A stretch of DNA of 38,322 bases from Condylostoma magnum (Eukaryota; Ciliophora; Heterotrichea; Heterotrichida; Condylostomatidae). The number at the start of each line of letters is the position of its first letter. Positions within the stretch are counted from its first letter, which is position 1. Of the stretch, positions 1 to 10,832 are shown in pieces. The translations under genes and the position numbers were made by a program. Where the stretch lies: positions 42,528 to 80,849 of the forward strand of contig CAKKTI010000053.1 in the NCBI GenBank assembly GCA_920105805.1, written 5' to 3'. Under the pieces are notes generated by a model, which ran no database searches, had not been told where the DNA came from, and saw nothing but the letters and a program-made list of their open reading frames with translations.

Positions 1-866
1 TAGTAAAAAAAGATATAGCAAGTAAACCTAATTTCGGAAAAATCAGCGTTTTGAGCTTGAACACCTTGTAAAACAGTTTTATTAAGTCAATTGACAGCAA
101 TACTTCTATATCTGACGAGTCCCGGCAGCATCAGATAAAATCAACAATAAGACAACACTCATACGATGTAATATGTCTTTAAGAGGTTTATCCCTATTCT
201 ACTTAATTTAAACACTTTTTAAGGCAAGAAGGCTACCAATTTTTAAGTCAAAAAAGAAAGAATAATCCCGACCGACTTTTAACTGCTTGGAAGGATGATT
301 CACTTAAATACGTATCACATATGGAAATTTACTTTGATGAGTTTTAAGACTAAGCTGAAACTGATAAAACCTCACTTATAGTAAGACTGAGGAATAGATT
401 TAACAATCAAACTTTTACTATAGCAAACGCCCATTTGATTAAAAATAACGACGATGCAAGGCGACTATAAGTGAAAATTTTACGTTATAAGGTCCAGTAG
501 TTTAAAAATCCTGATGATCATGTTGTCATTTGCGGTGATTTAACTTTTAGGGCAGATAATGAATGCTATTAACTCATGCTTAATAATAGAAGCTGTGATG
601 TGATGAGAGACACTTATGATGAACACTGCCTTGATTATTCCAGTGTAATGATTAGTCGTGGTTCTGAATTTAACGATAGGAATGCCTACATATTTGTATC
701 GGAAACATAAATATAACTACTAGAAAGCCTTAAGACTCCCAACAAATCCTCAAAATCAGGAAACAAATAAGCGCCAGTTGGAGCAATACTAGAATATTTT
801 ATCTACAGTTAGTTTATCTACTCATTTCCATACATCTTCAAAAATTTAAACATATTATTCCTATAA
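1..866 (+). CDS. EEP-fold (CCR4/nocturnin-like) hydrolase, 5' end outside the window
   Basis: The reading frame starts at base 3 and is already inside the domain. Seen: a first strand ISVLSLNTL, then YDVICLQEV (the catalytic Glu strand of endonuclease/exonuclease/phosphatase proteins), TDKTSLIVRLR, FTIANAHL, a following RRLQVKILR helix and HVVICGDLTFRADNE. This order matches the CCR4/nocturnin type of Mg-dependent EEP phosphodiesterases. Odd points: the usual GDFN is GDLT, and no C-terminal SDH-like motif is visible before the end, so activity is uncertain. A T/F/Y/I-rich tail (around 790-863) follows and could be membrane-associated. The stop is taken as TAA 864-866 because the next gene opens at 871. 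TAA and TAG inside the frame are read as Gln, for example in LQEV-flanking positions. Confidence 0.6.
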
Positions 867-870
867 TTAA

Positions 871-2160
871 ATGAATTAAAATATAACCCTACCTTATAAC
901 TTTCTATCAGAGGAAAACGGGGCAAGTATAGCAGATTTCTCATCAGACACTCGGGGGTGTACTTCCCCTAATATATTAAAGCAGTAGCCAAGGTCCCTTT
1001 GAATGAGTGAGCCCGGTATCCCATAATACCTTATTTTCGACATAAGCTAGCTAAGAAACCGCGCTTAACACTACCAGTGCTTCGGCTGATACTGCTGGCA
1101 TTAATACAACTCCAACCCAGCAACTGTTGAGCTGTATGTAAGTGAGGAAATGCAACTGAGACAAAAAGCTGGCAACTATACATACTTCAAAAAGTGGGCT
1201 ACATTTTATGCAGAAAATAGAGCAGGAGTATAGTGCTTTATAATAGACCCGTTGCCTGGGAAGTATAAGTACTTAAGAGTTATCATTACTGAGACCTTTG
1301 GGGCGTCAAGAACATATATGAATAATATTTACTTGTTTGAGGAAATTGTAAAGGTGAGATTGGAGAGCTTTTAGAATGTCAGTTACTCTGATGAGTTTAC
1401 CGGAGGGATGAGTGCTGTACCGGATTAGATAGAAATGCCATAGGAGTAGTCGTAGGAGCTGTCTTCAGTATATTTGCCCAATACCCCCAGAAAATTTGAT
1501 ACGAGTAATCTAAAAACGCAGTTATAGATAATGCTGTAAGATATGACAGAAGAAGTGGAATATATGAGACTGGAAAGAATGGGATGTCCTCCTATACTGG
1601 AAAATTTTCCTGTTAAATAAATCGTTGAGGAGAAATAAGAAGAGGATAAAGTATCAAAAATATACGAAGTAGTGTAGAGTTAAACATAGAATATACAGTA
1701 AATTTAGTCGAATTTGACACAGGTTTCTGATACTGTGAGGTAATGATCAGGTAATATTTAATCACTATAGTAAAACTTGCATAGGATTAATGGAATAGTG
1801 TAAAATTTATAGTAAAATACAGTGAAATTTCAACCGAGTGAAAGTGAAACCTCTGAACTAAGGCCTTCTGATCTCACTGCTAAACGGCAGGAACCTTAAA
1901 CAAATGTATCATAATTACTAGTTTAATTATAGGAAAAACTACGTTTAAAAGCAGAAAAAGTGGCAGAGTTGGAGAAATCTAGAGCATATTAACAAATGTA
2001 AGGAGATATTTCCTTTAAAAGTGACGAGTCATCCCAGTATGTTAGATTAGGCAATAAGTCAGATGTATTTTACTAATTTTTACTAAATAAAGAACTTTCT
2101 AGTTATCCATACAGTGAATCCACTAATTAGTAAGGATATTATCACTATGGATATTTCTAA
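871..2160 (+). CDS. Discoidin-like (F5/8 type C) domain protein with Gln-rich coiled-coil tail
   Basis: 429 codons starting at ATG 871 (MNQNITLPYNFLSEENG). Residues about 10-155 form a discoidin/F5-8C-like jelly roll: SSDTRGCTSPNILK, LWMSEPGIPQYLIFD, FGWYCWHQYNSNPATVELYV and GKYKYLRVIITETFGASRTY, closing with NNIYLFEE. The Trp of LWMSEPG is encoded by TGA 1000-1002. The remainder is helical and Gln-rich (NIQSLQQNL and similar heptad-like stretches, about residues 250-370), suggesting a coiled coil. No signal peptide is seen, so a cytoplasmic or cytoskeletal scaffold is more likely than a secreted lectin; that is inference. The end is uncertain: TAG TAA at 2128-2133, TAA 2158-2160 or TGA 2179-2181. 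It converges on the minus-strand gene at 2188. Confidence 0.65.
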
Positions 2161-2187
2161 GCTCATTCCAGGGCCTAATGACAACTC

Positions 2188-2745
2188 TTAAGGCTGCATT
2201 GAACTTGGAAGGTCTTCTTGTCTTACATCATTCAGGCTATAGAAGGAACTGCTGAGCATATAGATTATTATTCCTAGTAGTATTTCCAAAAACACTCCAA
2301 TTACTACATGGAGCAAATACTAGAATTTAAACCCTCTATAAGCTAGTCTGAGTACTAATAAAACTAGAATTCCTACTATCCCAATAAGTCCTATTATATT
2401 AAACACTAGTATTGCCACTCCTCCAGCTCTAATGCTAGATAAATTATCACAGAAATCAGAGCAATAATACTCAGCTGTCTATTTTTTATCCCTAACATCA
2501 CAGATATTACCTTATAAATCAGAAATACTATCAGATCCATTATCATCAATATACTTTGATATAGTCTACACGTCAAATAGTCCAAAATCCCAAAAACAAT
2601 AAGAAATTCAGTGATCTAAAGTAAATCCTACAATTATCAGTATAGTTAATAATCCGTAGAAAAACAATGAAACTCATAAAGGCCAATTACGGGCTTTCTG
2701 CTTTAAATATCGTTCTACTTAACTATCGTCTTGATTTCCTATCAT
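2188..2745 (-). CDS. Small multi-pass membrane protein, unrecognised
   Basis: 185 codons from ATG at 2745-2743. After a polar N-terminus (MIGNQDDSQVERYLKQK) come a first membrane segment (WPLWVSLFFYGLLTILIIV), an extracytoplasmic-looking loop with several Cys (YCFWDF, NICDV, YYCSDFCDN), a second segment (VAILVFNIIGLIGIVGILVL) and a third (HVVIGVFLEILLGIIIYML). This is the layout of claudin/tetraspan-like proteins, but no family motif is clear. Two Trp codons are TGA (PLWVS, DHWIS). The stop is taken as TAA at 2190-2188, just before the converging discoidin-like gene; reading on would add a weak fourth hydrophobic stretch. Its start codon lies 10 nt from that of the divergent gene at 2756. Confidence 0.5.
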
Positions 2746-2755
2746 CTATATAAAA
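2746..2755. promoter_or_regulatory. 10-nt divergent intergenic spacer with TATA-like sequence
   Basis: The spacer between two head-to-head ATGs is ctatataaaa. It includes a TATATAAA-like string that could serve either direction, but so little room means that core promoter elements must extend into the coding sequence or that one of the starts is really downstream. Assignment as a promoter is inference. Confidence 0.25.
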
Positions 2756-4267
2756 ATGTCATCGTTAAATAACATTCCAACGATACTATTCAGAGAGCTT
2801 GATTAAGAAGAGCAAGCAAGATATATAGAGTTTTTCTTAGAAAATGATGTATAGTTTTCATAAGATGACTCAGGGGACTATGTGGCTGTTATAAGAGTGT
2901 TAAACCCAAAGAGTAAATCATAATCAGAAACTCCGTAAAAACGTACGAGAAAGTAATCAAATAATGCATGTAGACCTACGTTTTCATCTAATTAGAAAAG
3001 GGCTCAAAGTCCTGAGAAGTCTAGGATAAAGGAACTTAGAACTCCTGAGAAAAGGGTTTAATCTGCACGTAAACGTGAATAAACTGATTTAAGTCAATTC
3101 TAAAAGTTTTTAGATGCTGTTGGAGTAAATTAGCTTTACTAACTTAGGCCAAAGCTGATTAAAATTGTGGAGTTGATTAAGTATATTGAGGAGATGTATA
3201 ATTATAAGTATAATAGGGATGTAGGGAGAATTGGAGGGGAATAAGATACACCTAAGACATTTTGTGAAACTATTGCTGAATTTTATAACCAAAAGTACAA
3301 AAACAGAAGAATTATTGAGTAAAATGCACTGGATATTTGCTATACACTGCAACACTGTATGAAAAATCCTGAAATACAGTTATTTTCTAGTTTTATACAA
3401 GAAAAATATGGAGAAGATTCCCTAAGTTTTTTTATATACTTAAGACATATAGTAGAAACTGAGCTTTCAATTCTTCTACATCCAAAATTCGCAGGTATGA
3501 AACTACAGCACAGTACTTAAAACACCTTTATAAACTTACGATAAGTATCAGTAGCAATCGGTACTATATTTAAGGATGAAGCTAATCTTGCTAATTAATT
3601 CATAGGTGTAATAAGCAATGAACTAGCCTAATAAGAAGAACCAGTTATAAATCTAGGAAAATTCTTTTTAGTTTGTGTATAAAACTATGAAAATGTTCCA
3701 ATGCTAGATGAAAGTTTGGAACTATCAGTTGAAAAAATAAATGATAAGTTTTAGATGGACAGTGAAACAATGGACTCAATGGATACTCCAATGCGAAACT
3801 TTATTGATGATTCAGTTAATCAATCTGTGAGGTAAAATGATTCTAAGCAGAAAATCAGGGAATTTAAAGAACGGTGTATTGAATTCTCTAACACTGTTAT
3901 GCTATAGAGGCTAATTCCAGTAATTACTTCTAATTTCAGCTCCTCTGAAAGCGTTTAAAGCAGTATTTAGGATTATTTAGAAGCTGTTATTTAACAGTTA
4001 ATTGAGTCAGCGTTTGACGGAGATAAGAGACGATGGTTGGAGACCTTAAACACTAGTGTAGATGATAAAGAATCGTTGAAATATGTGGAATAGGTGTAAA
4101 AGAAAATTAGATAAGTAAATGTGTCATAATAAGTGATTGACGATCAGCAAATAAGCGATGTTTGCACTATGATACTAAAAACACCGCTATTGAAGGATAT
4201 TATAGTAGGAATTGGAGAATGTGCTTAGTTATGTAAACAATTAGTTTAAATGTTTATAATCTATTAA
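2756..4267 (+). CDS. Unknown 503-aa helical protein
   Basis: ATG 2756 gives MSSLNNIPTILFRELDQEEQ. Residues about 45-120 are basic and Ser/Pro-rich with SPEKSR and TPEKRV, typical of disordered phospho-regulated linkers. Residues about 160-270 form a helical domain (FCETIAEFYNQKY, LDICYTLQHCMKNPEIQLFS, SFIQEKYGEDSLSFFIYLRH), a pattern resembling helical domains of ciliate cytoskeletal or calcium-responsive proteins, but I cannot name the family. A further helical region runs to the end (IIVGIGECAQLCKQLVQMF). Gln is encoded freely by TAA, TAG, CAA and CAG. The end is at tandem TAA TAA (4265-4270), where the opposite-strand gene also stops. No membrane segment or signal peptide is seen. Confidence 0.6.
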
Positions 4268-4554
4268 TAAGGTCTCCAGCACTCTAGGCATAGTCCATTT
4301 TCTATAACTTGCTCTATGCTATCATTATAGTACATTGTGTCTTTTATTATCCTTCATCTCCGTACTTTAATAGAATCAAAATTGACCTCTTGAATCCCTT
4401 GATCTTAAATCCTATCTGACTTTCTTACGCTAGGCTGACTATCTGCTTCAATTTTAACCTACTTAAGCTGCATACGTTGCTTCCCCTTTTACTCATCCTT
4501 CTTGACCTTAAAATCCACCTATTTCCAGCACTCTAACCCTATACACTTCTTCAT
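4264..4554 (-). CDS. Small protein with two C-x-x-x-C-W type motifs
   Basis: 96 codons from ATG 4554-4552: MKKCIGLECWKQVDFKVKKD at the N-terminus and NGLCLECWRPY at the C-terminus. The paired CIGLECW and GLCLECW motifs suggest a zinc-binding or disulfide mini-domain formed from both ends, with a charged Lys/Gln-rich linker between. One Trp (VRRWRIIK) is TGA. I recognise no family. The stop is TAA 4266-4264 followed by TAG; it overlaps the stop of the convergent gene on the plus strand. It lies 49 nt downstream of RPS5 on the same strand. Confidence 0.45.
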
Positions 4555-4603
4555 AATTAATACAACTACCAAGATTAGAATAATACGCTTTACTAACTAT
4601 TCC

Positions 4604-5239
4604 TCAACGATTTCCTTTAGCAATTCTTTCAATTTCGTCCTTCTTTTTAACAGCATAACTATTAGCGGATCCCTTGGCAGCGTTCATGATCTCCTCAGAC
4701 AAACACTCAGCTATAGTCCTAACACTCCTAAATGCATGATTCCTAGCCCCACAGCAGATCAAATAAATAGCTAGATTGACTCTCCTCATCGGACTTACAT
4801 CTACAGCCTGTCTCCTTGCAACTCCTCCAGTACCAATTCTTGTAGAATCTTCCCTAGGTCCTGAGTTCTAAACTGCGTCAATCAGAATCTGAATGGGATT
4901 TTCCCCAGTCAGCAAATGAATAATCTCAAAGCAGTGCTTGACTATTCTAACTGCCATCTGCTTTTTACCGGTATTGCGGCCATGCATCATGAGACTGTTG
5001 ACTAAGCGTTCAGTAAGAGGGCATCCTGCCTTATGGAAGCGCTTTTTTTGCCAGGTTCCGGAAGTATGGGGGAGGAATGTCTTAGTTTTTGACTCTCTGA
5101 TGGAGATATAATCTTCTAAAGTGGCGTCACTGATTTTTAAGTCATCATAGCTCCATTTGTTGAACAACTTTAGCTGAGTTGCGAATTAGGAAATGGGCTC
5201 AGCGTCGTCTGTGTTGGTCAATTAGAGATTCTCCGCCAT
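4604..5239 (-). CDS. RPS5: 40S ribosomal protein uS7 (RPS5)
   Basis: 211 aa, the usual length for eukaryotic uS7. It opens MAENLQLTNTDD, then [91 protein letters not shown] and [11 protein letters not shown], and closes with [14 protein letters not shown], the diagnostic C-terminus of the family. It binds the 3' major domain of 18S rRNA in the head of the small subunit, at the E-site/mRNA exit. In-frame TAA and TAG stand for Gln (for example AVQNSGPRE with TAG), and the gene ends with TGA 4606-4604 right after the final Arg. This is the best proof in the window that TGA can terminate. Confidence 0.98.
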
Positions 5240-5433
5240 TATTTTTGTTAGGGAAATTAGTTTAGAGTTTTGGGAGGAAGTTTGGGAATTGGTGGTTTGG
5301 ACGGGATATGGATTGTGGAGGGATTTAAGGTTGAGGGATTGGTTGTTTTTTTTATAGGGGTTTTAAAGGTGGAGAAGGGGTTTTAGGGGAGTTAAGTAGA
5401 GAAAATAAATAAGAGTTTTAGGGAGATTGTAAA
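5240..5433 (-). promoter_or_regulatory. RPS5 upstream region: G/T-rich, C-depleted plus strand
   Basis: On the plus strand this stretch of about 190 nt has essentially a single C (in the acggg near 5321) and many G runs, so the RPS5 sense strand is C-rich and nearly G-free. It contains a TGTTAGGG (5246-5253; CCCTAACA in the sense direction, 7 nt before the ATG) and three GGGG runs at 5357-5360, 5377-5380 and 5386-5389 separated by TTTTA-type spacers. Such a composition could act as a promoter, nucleosome-excluding or G-quadruplex element for a highly expressed gene; function is inferred. Confidence 0.4.
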
Positions 5434-7475
5434 GATCGGTTTATGAGAGTTATGTTTAAGGATTTATAGGAGGATTGTAAGTTTATCATAGATTATTATG
5501 TACAGGAGTATAGATGGATTGAGAGTTTAGAGTTGTGTTCATTATATTGCTTATGTATAAGTTTATATCAAAGCTACTAATGAAATATAGTAATGTAAAT
5601 AGAATGATTGAAAATAATTATTAAAGGTATTCAATACGATTTAAAGATAATGTAAATATATGCTATTTAAAAGAAGGGAAAATTTCGCATTATTTAATGA
5701 TGTCAAAACTAATTGGATAATATGATAAAGATATTTAAATAGTAAGTGAATGAAGGGATAATAATGGTAATGTAATAGTTAAGAAAAAGTAGACTATCTT
5801 AATATATATGTAATATTTCTAATAAATGACTATTGTTGATTCTAAGCTCATCCATTAAATCATTAGTATAAATTATCTACTATGCCAATTATTTTACATA
5901 AAATTACTAATTTGATTAACACTAGATTTAAGTAAGTTACATAAGTAATGATAAATATATGCAGCAAAATTAAAACTTGTTATGTAAGAAATAAACATAG
6001 GTGAATAAAGTATATAAAGATAACTTAATTCAGATTAGATACTTTTAAGTCCAATAATAGAAAATAATACAGCCATATTTTACGAAAATGACTATTTTCT
6101 TAAACAAATACTCTCACTAATTACTTTACAAATTTTGATTAAATTATTCATCATCCATTTTCATAAGAGTATACCTTTGATTTATTCTAATCTAAATTCA
6201 ATTATTATCAAAGATTTCATAACATCATTTATTGTAAAATAGCTGATTATAAATTAAGTTTCTAATTTAAACAGTATTATTATACTAGCAGACATTTGAA
6301 TCAACTATATTTAAAAGGTATTTGTCAAGCATGTAATTTAAATAGTATTAATCTTGTTTAAATGATTAACAAAATAAACTAAGCTAGAAATATAATATCA
6401 TTGATAAACATTATCTTTAAGTATAATAATTTTGAACTAATAGTGGATGGGATAAGATAATAAAAGTATGGAACTTATAAAACGCATACAATAAGGGAAT
6501 AATCGGGGAATATGATAATTGAGTAGAATCAGTTTACATGTGAATAAATAGTAATATCAGGAGGGAGGGATAAGTGAAAATATGGGACTTATAAAACCCA
6601 TCCAGAAATAGAATAATTGGTCGATAATTGGGTAGAATCAGTTTGTATTTCAAGAAGTGAATAGCTCATAATTTAGGTGGATAAGATTGCAAAGTAATAG
6701 TATGAGAAGTTTAGTTAGGTAATTTGTTTATCTATTCTTGTTAGAAATTTTAATTCAATATTTTAAATCACCTCTTAAATTATGCTCAACCCTTATCTAT
6801 AATGTTTACTGGAATACTTATTTACCATATTTAGAATACTACAAATTTTGGTAGGTTTTGTCTTAATGATTGATCATGTGGAATTATAGTTCTAACGCTT
6901 GCTAAGAGTTCATAAGGATTTCTAATTGATGAAAAGGGGTAATAAAATTATGATAATTTTGTAAGATTTAAAAGTATTGACTCTTTCCCTAGTGATTATA
7001 TAAAAAATCATAATTTTTTAACTTTCTTTATAATAGCTTATCTAATTTACTCTTTCTTAAGTCACTTAATTAATATCTAATAGTGTGTAGTTCTATATTT
7101 ATACAGCAACTTAGACTGCTATAACCTAATGTTCAAATGTTTATTCCATATATGAAAAGTATCTATAAGAGCGTTGATAGTGCATTATCAATTGATTATC
7201 AACATGGTTGTTTCATTGATAGAGATATCTAACTTATATTATGCTCTTTATATCTATAATAAAATAAGTCACGAACCTCAAACTACTTAAATAGTTATCT
7301 TGCATAGATTTTACTGATTACAATACTATAATGGAGCTAGTACTTTTATATATGAGCTAGCAATGTATAAATTTCACTTTTGATAATATTTTTAACCTTT
7401 TGCAATATCAAATTGATTATTATTTACAACACTATTTATAAAGCTACTATGAATCATTTAAAGTAAAATAATAAG
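5434..7475. other. AT-rich intergenic region without a supportable gene
   Basis: About 2 kb of mostly A/T sequence with stop-like codons dense in all frames and no recognisable motif on either strand. Because no codon is an absolute stop in this code, absence of a gene rests on lack of domain motifs and of codon structure. Apart from the diverged tandem repeat near 6443-6715, I see no tRNA, snRNA or transposon hallmark. It stands out because other intergenic gaps here are mostly 1-200 nt. It could hold an untranslated RNA, a replication or chromatin element, or retained germline-limited DNA. Confidence 0.5.
6443..6715. repeat. Diverged tandem repeat, unit about 118 bp, two clear copies and a partial third
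   Basis: Copy 1 (6449-6535) and copy 2 (6567-6644) share in order gggataag, an A-rich spacer, acttataaaac, gaata, gataattg and gtagaatcagttt. A shorter third match (about 6677-6711, ggataagat then aatagtatga) follows. Copies are imperfect, implying age. Confidence 0.6.
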
Positions 7476-10400
7476 TTACCTATCTAAAAACCTTCGTTTT
7501 ATCCAGTTAAAAAGCCTTACAAGCAATTATTTAATTTATTGAAGTATTCTTAACAGCTGTGATATATATATTCCTAAAACTGGAATCAATATAATTACTA
7601 TTAAAATCTAATCTTTATAATCCTCTTCTAGGTTCAACAAATCAAATATAAGTACTAAAGTTGCACTTATAAATAGCAAAGAAAGAAGCATTATTTGATT
7701 ATTGTTTTAGCCTTAATCTCTGTATGGCTTTTTGATTATCACATAACTTAAACTCTGCTTAAAATTTACAAAAACATATAAGATTGCATAAATAGTTAAA
7801 TTAGTTCTTTTGTCAAAATTTATAAGTGGTAAAATTGCTACTATTAATCTGTGAATAAAAAATATCTAATAATACTACAATGCAGTCATGTTATTCTAAA
7901 ATTAGTAAAAGATATCATTTAATTTATCAACAAACTTTTGATTCCCTAATATTAGCATTATTAGATTTACAGCTATCAAAATCTGAGTAAATGTTACAAT
8001 TACTAAAAGGGTAATAACAATAGAGAAAATTGAGTATGCATCATTGATTTAGAAATATCAAATTGCAACAACCCCATTTATGCATAAATCTAGTTGGATT
8101 GATAATCAGAAATCGATTAATTTTGATTTGAGTTCTATTTTATTCAATAAACTGTTTATATTACTATGAGAGCAGCTTTTAAGAAAATTAATGCAGATAC
8201 AAAATATTAAAAGTAATCCAAAGCAACTAATAATAGAGCCAATATTAGAGAGGAATAATGTTCCATCTATTTGATTATCTAACCCTTTACCAATATCTGT
8301 AAGTTATTATGTTCCTGTGTTATAATCTTCTAAATAATTGGGAGCAATAAACCATGTATTTAATCCAGATAGAAATCCTTTTGCTCTTATTGGCATATCT
8401 GGATAAATATATGGGTAATATACTGAGAACTATATTGCATCTACAAGAATCCATGTTATTAAGTCTCCTTAAAGAGAACAAGATGCCAAAGTAATACTAA
8501 CACTTACTGTTTATGTATTTCCAGTTATACTTTAAATTTATTCAGTTTCTTCAATTATCTCTTAAGTTCTTTATTCTTACTCGTATATCTCAAATTCATC
8601 GTCTTTAAGTATAAATTCTGACTTTTATAACAAGCTAACTATATCCTCAGCTTCAAATTTTACTATAACTGATTCTGCCCTTTTTACTTGGCAATTGTAC
8701 TCAGTATTTTATTATATAATTTATAATTTAAACTCATAGTTTTTTCCCTATATTTGTATACTTAAATCTTATTCTTCTAACTACCTAAAAAGTTAAGGCT
8801 TGAATTAAATGTTTAAATTTTCCTTTTCAAGCTTAAGAATTACCCCTAATTCGAATTCTTTGCAAATCCCATTTTCATCGATGCAGAATTCACAATCCTA
8901 TAAGCATTCTGCACATTTCTGTGTACATTTCTAACATTATCCTTTCTTATCTATAAATAGATCATTACCCTAGCATACACAACTTGAATTGCTATCCAAA
9001 CTATAATTTTTGTAACAAGAAACACAATTATCAACATTTTCTTGGCATGTGTCACACTAAGCACTGCACTGCTAACATTAACCACTTATTTCTACATAGT
9101 TATAATCACATACACATTCATTACTTGAATTTAGATTGAATCCACTTTAGCATTGTAAACACTGTTATCTATCGCATCTTTCACAATTTTAGTATTTAAG
9201 ATCACATTAAAGGCAATATCCGTCTATGGAATATTATCTCTCATCACATGGAAATATAATACATTATCCTATATTATTTCAGCAATACCCGGATAGTACA
9301 TCAAGGGAATCAACTTCACAAGAAAAGCATTCCCCATTAAGTAAGAATTGATCGAGGGGACATTAGCAGCTTCCATTTACTAATTCAAGCCCATCCTAAC
9401 ATACAAAGCAGTCTTAATAATTACACTCTCTACAGTTAGATCAACATGGATAACAATTGCCTTATAAATAAAAGTACCCATTACTACAAGGAAAAGCAAT
9501 GCAATAATTATTAACATCTAAGCAGGGGAGAGATAAGTTTGTTATACTATTGCAGTTCTAGGTACATTTAATACACTAATCATTTTAATCTTTATAAGCT
9601 TCTTGTTTACATTGATTGCATTGTGTATTATTTGAGCAATCTTAACACCAAGACTAGCAAGGCTCACATTTAGAGTCTTATAAGAAAAATCCTTGCTTAC
9701 AGGCTGTACATTTTAAAGGTTCTTAGCATGTTTGACATCCAATCTCACAAAAAAGCATTTTTTACTCGTTATAAAGGTCTTTTAGATATTATTATGTCAA
9801 AGTAACAGTTGTAAGCCTTAATTAAACGTTGTATAGCAAACCATAAAGTTTTTAGGAGGCTTCTTATGAGTTTCCTCCAAGTTCTATAAAGGCCGATTGT
9901 TGTCAAGGATTAAACGGATAAAATTATTATACTGGTAATTAAATTTCGTCATAACAGTTTTCTTGATTGTCCTATAATAATATTATACATAAAACTGGTT
10001 TATCTTTAAATTAGATTGCTACAAAGAATCAAGTATTCTACATCTAGGATTAACTGAAAGAAAGTGTAATATCTTTCCTGTTATATGCATTAGAACCTTT
10101 TTCTCCATTTGTAATTGCGATTTTATTGAAATTGATCATTTCTACGTAAGGAATTCGGCAAAAATCATAAGTTAATCTACCATCATGATAGCATCCATCA
10201 TTAGAAACTTACCATAAACCTTATCAAGCTCTTGTATTTTCTCCATTAAAATAAAATCAGCCAGAGAATAGATAGTATTACGAAAAGTCCTTATTATAAA
10301 ACATATAATCATGAGTATATTTTAAATTATAAGAGTTTTAACCACTAGTAAAGGCTTTCCAATCTGGATATAAAACTATAAGTTCGTAGCATATATAAGG

Positions 10401-10832
10401 AGTCCTGCATATTTAGCATCCGTCGCACGCTTTTAATTTTTCTAATACAACTTCCTCATGATTTAATACTGCAGGAAATATCTAAATATGATTATAAGCA
10501 ATACCAAATTATTCATATATCCCTGGTTCAAATCCAATAATCAAGACCTTAGGTTTTTCAATCTTTATGCCAATTTGCTCGGAAATTTAAACTTGTATTT
10601 GATTATCTATGGAGTAGAACTCAGCTTCTAAATATCCTTCGAAACTTTTCAGGCATATAAAATTTCAGTTGCTCTAAAAATTCTAACCCATATCAAATTA
10701 AAAGATTAGACTGTCATTTATCCTAATTCTTATATGATTAGGAAGGATTAGCTGTATGTTGGTAGAAAGGTTTTTATTGTCTATTATTTCCATTATTTTA
10801 TGCTCCACTTCATTAGTCATTTTCCCCACCAT
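7476..10832 (-). CDS. Cys-rich (furin/EGF-like repeat) multi-pass surface protein
   Basis: 1118 codons in one frame. Residues 1-340 form a mixed-sequence, probably beta-rich domain with motifs such as CDGCQICRTPYICYE and QLYGLLYNVQLR-type strands, compatible with a LamG/ConA-like fold. Residues about 358-663 carry dense Cys repeats (CEIGCQTC, CTACKQGFF, CEPCQSWCQDC, CVCDYNY), the growth-factor-receptor/furin-like type common in ciliate surface proteins. After a beta-type linker, about seven hydrophobic helices (residues 865-1095, e.g. IGSIISCFGLLLIFCICINF, SIVITLLVIVTFTQILIAVN) precede a short basic tail ending at TAA 7478-7476. The role is probably cell-surface sensing or adhesion (inference). 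The first ATG (10832-10830) overlaps the ATG of the divergent gene; a Met at 10820-10818 may be the true start. No signal peptide is obvious at either, which is unusual for the class. Confidence 0.75.

Noticed and set aside
5357-5389. A telomere or chromosome end at the GGGGTTTTA runs
   Set aside because: Only three irregular runs, internal to the sequence and followed on both sides by ordinary DNA; too short for a telomere.
5434-7475. tRNA or snRNA gene in the empty stretch
   Set aside because: No GGTTCGAANCC-type B box or cloverleaf-capable segment was noticed by eye; a covariance-model search would be needed to exclude it.
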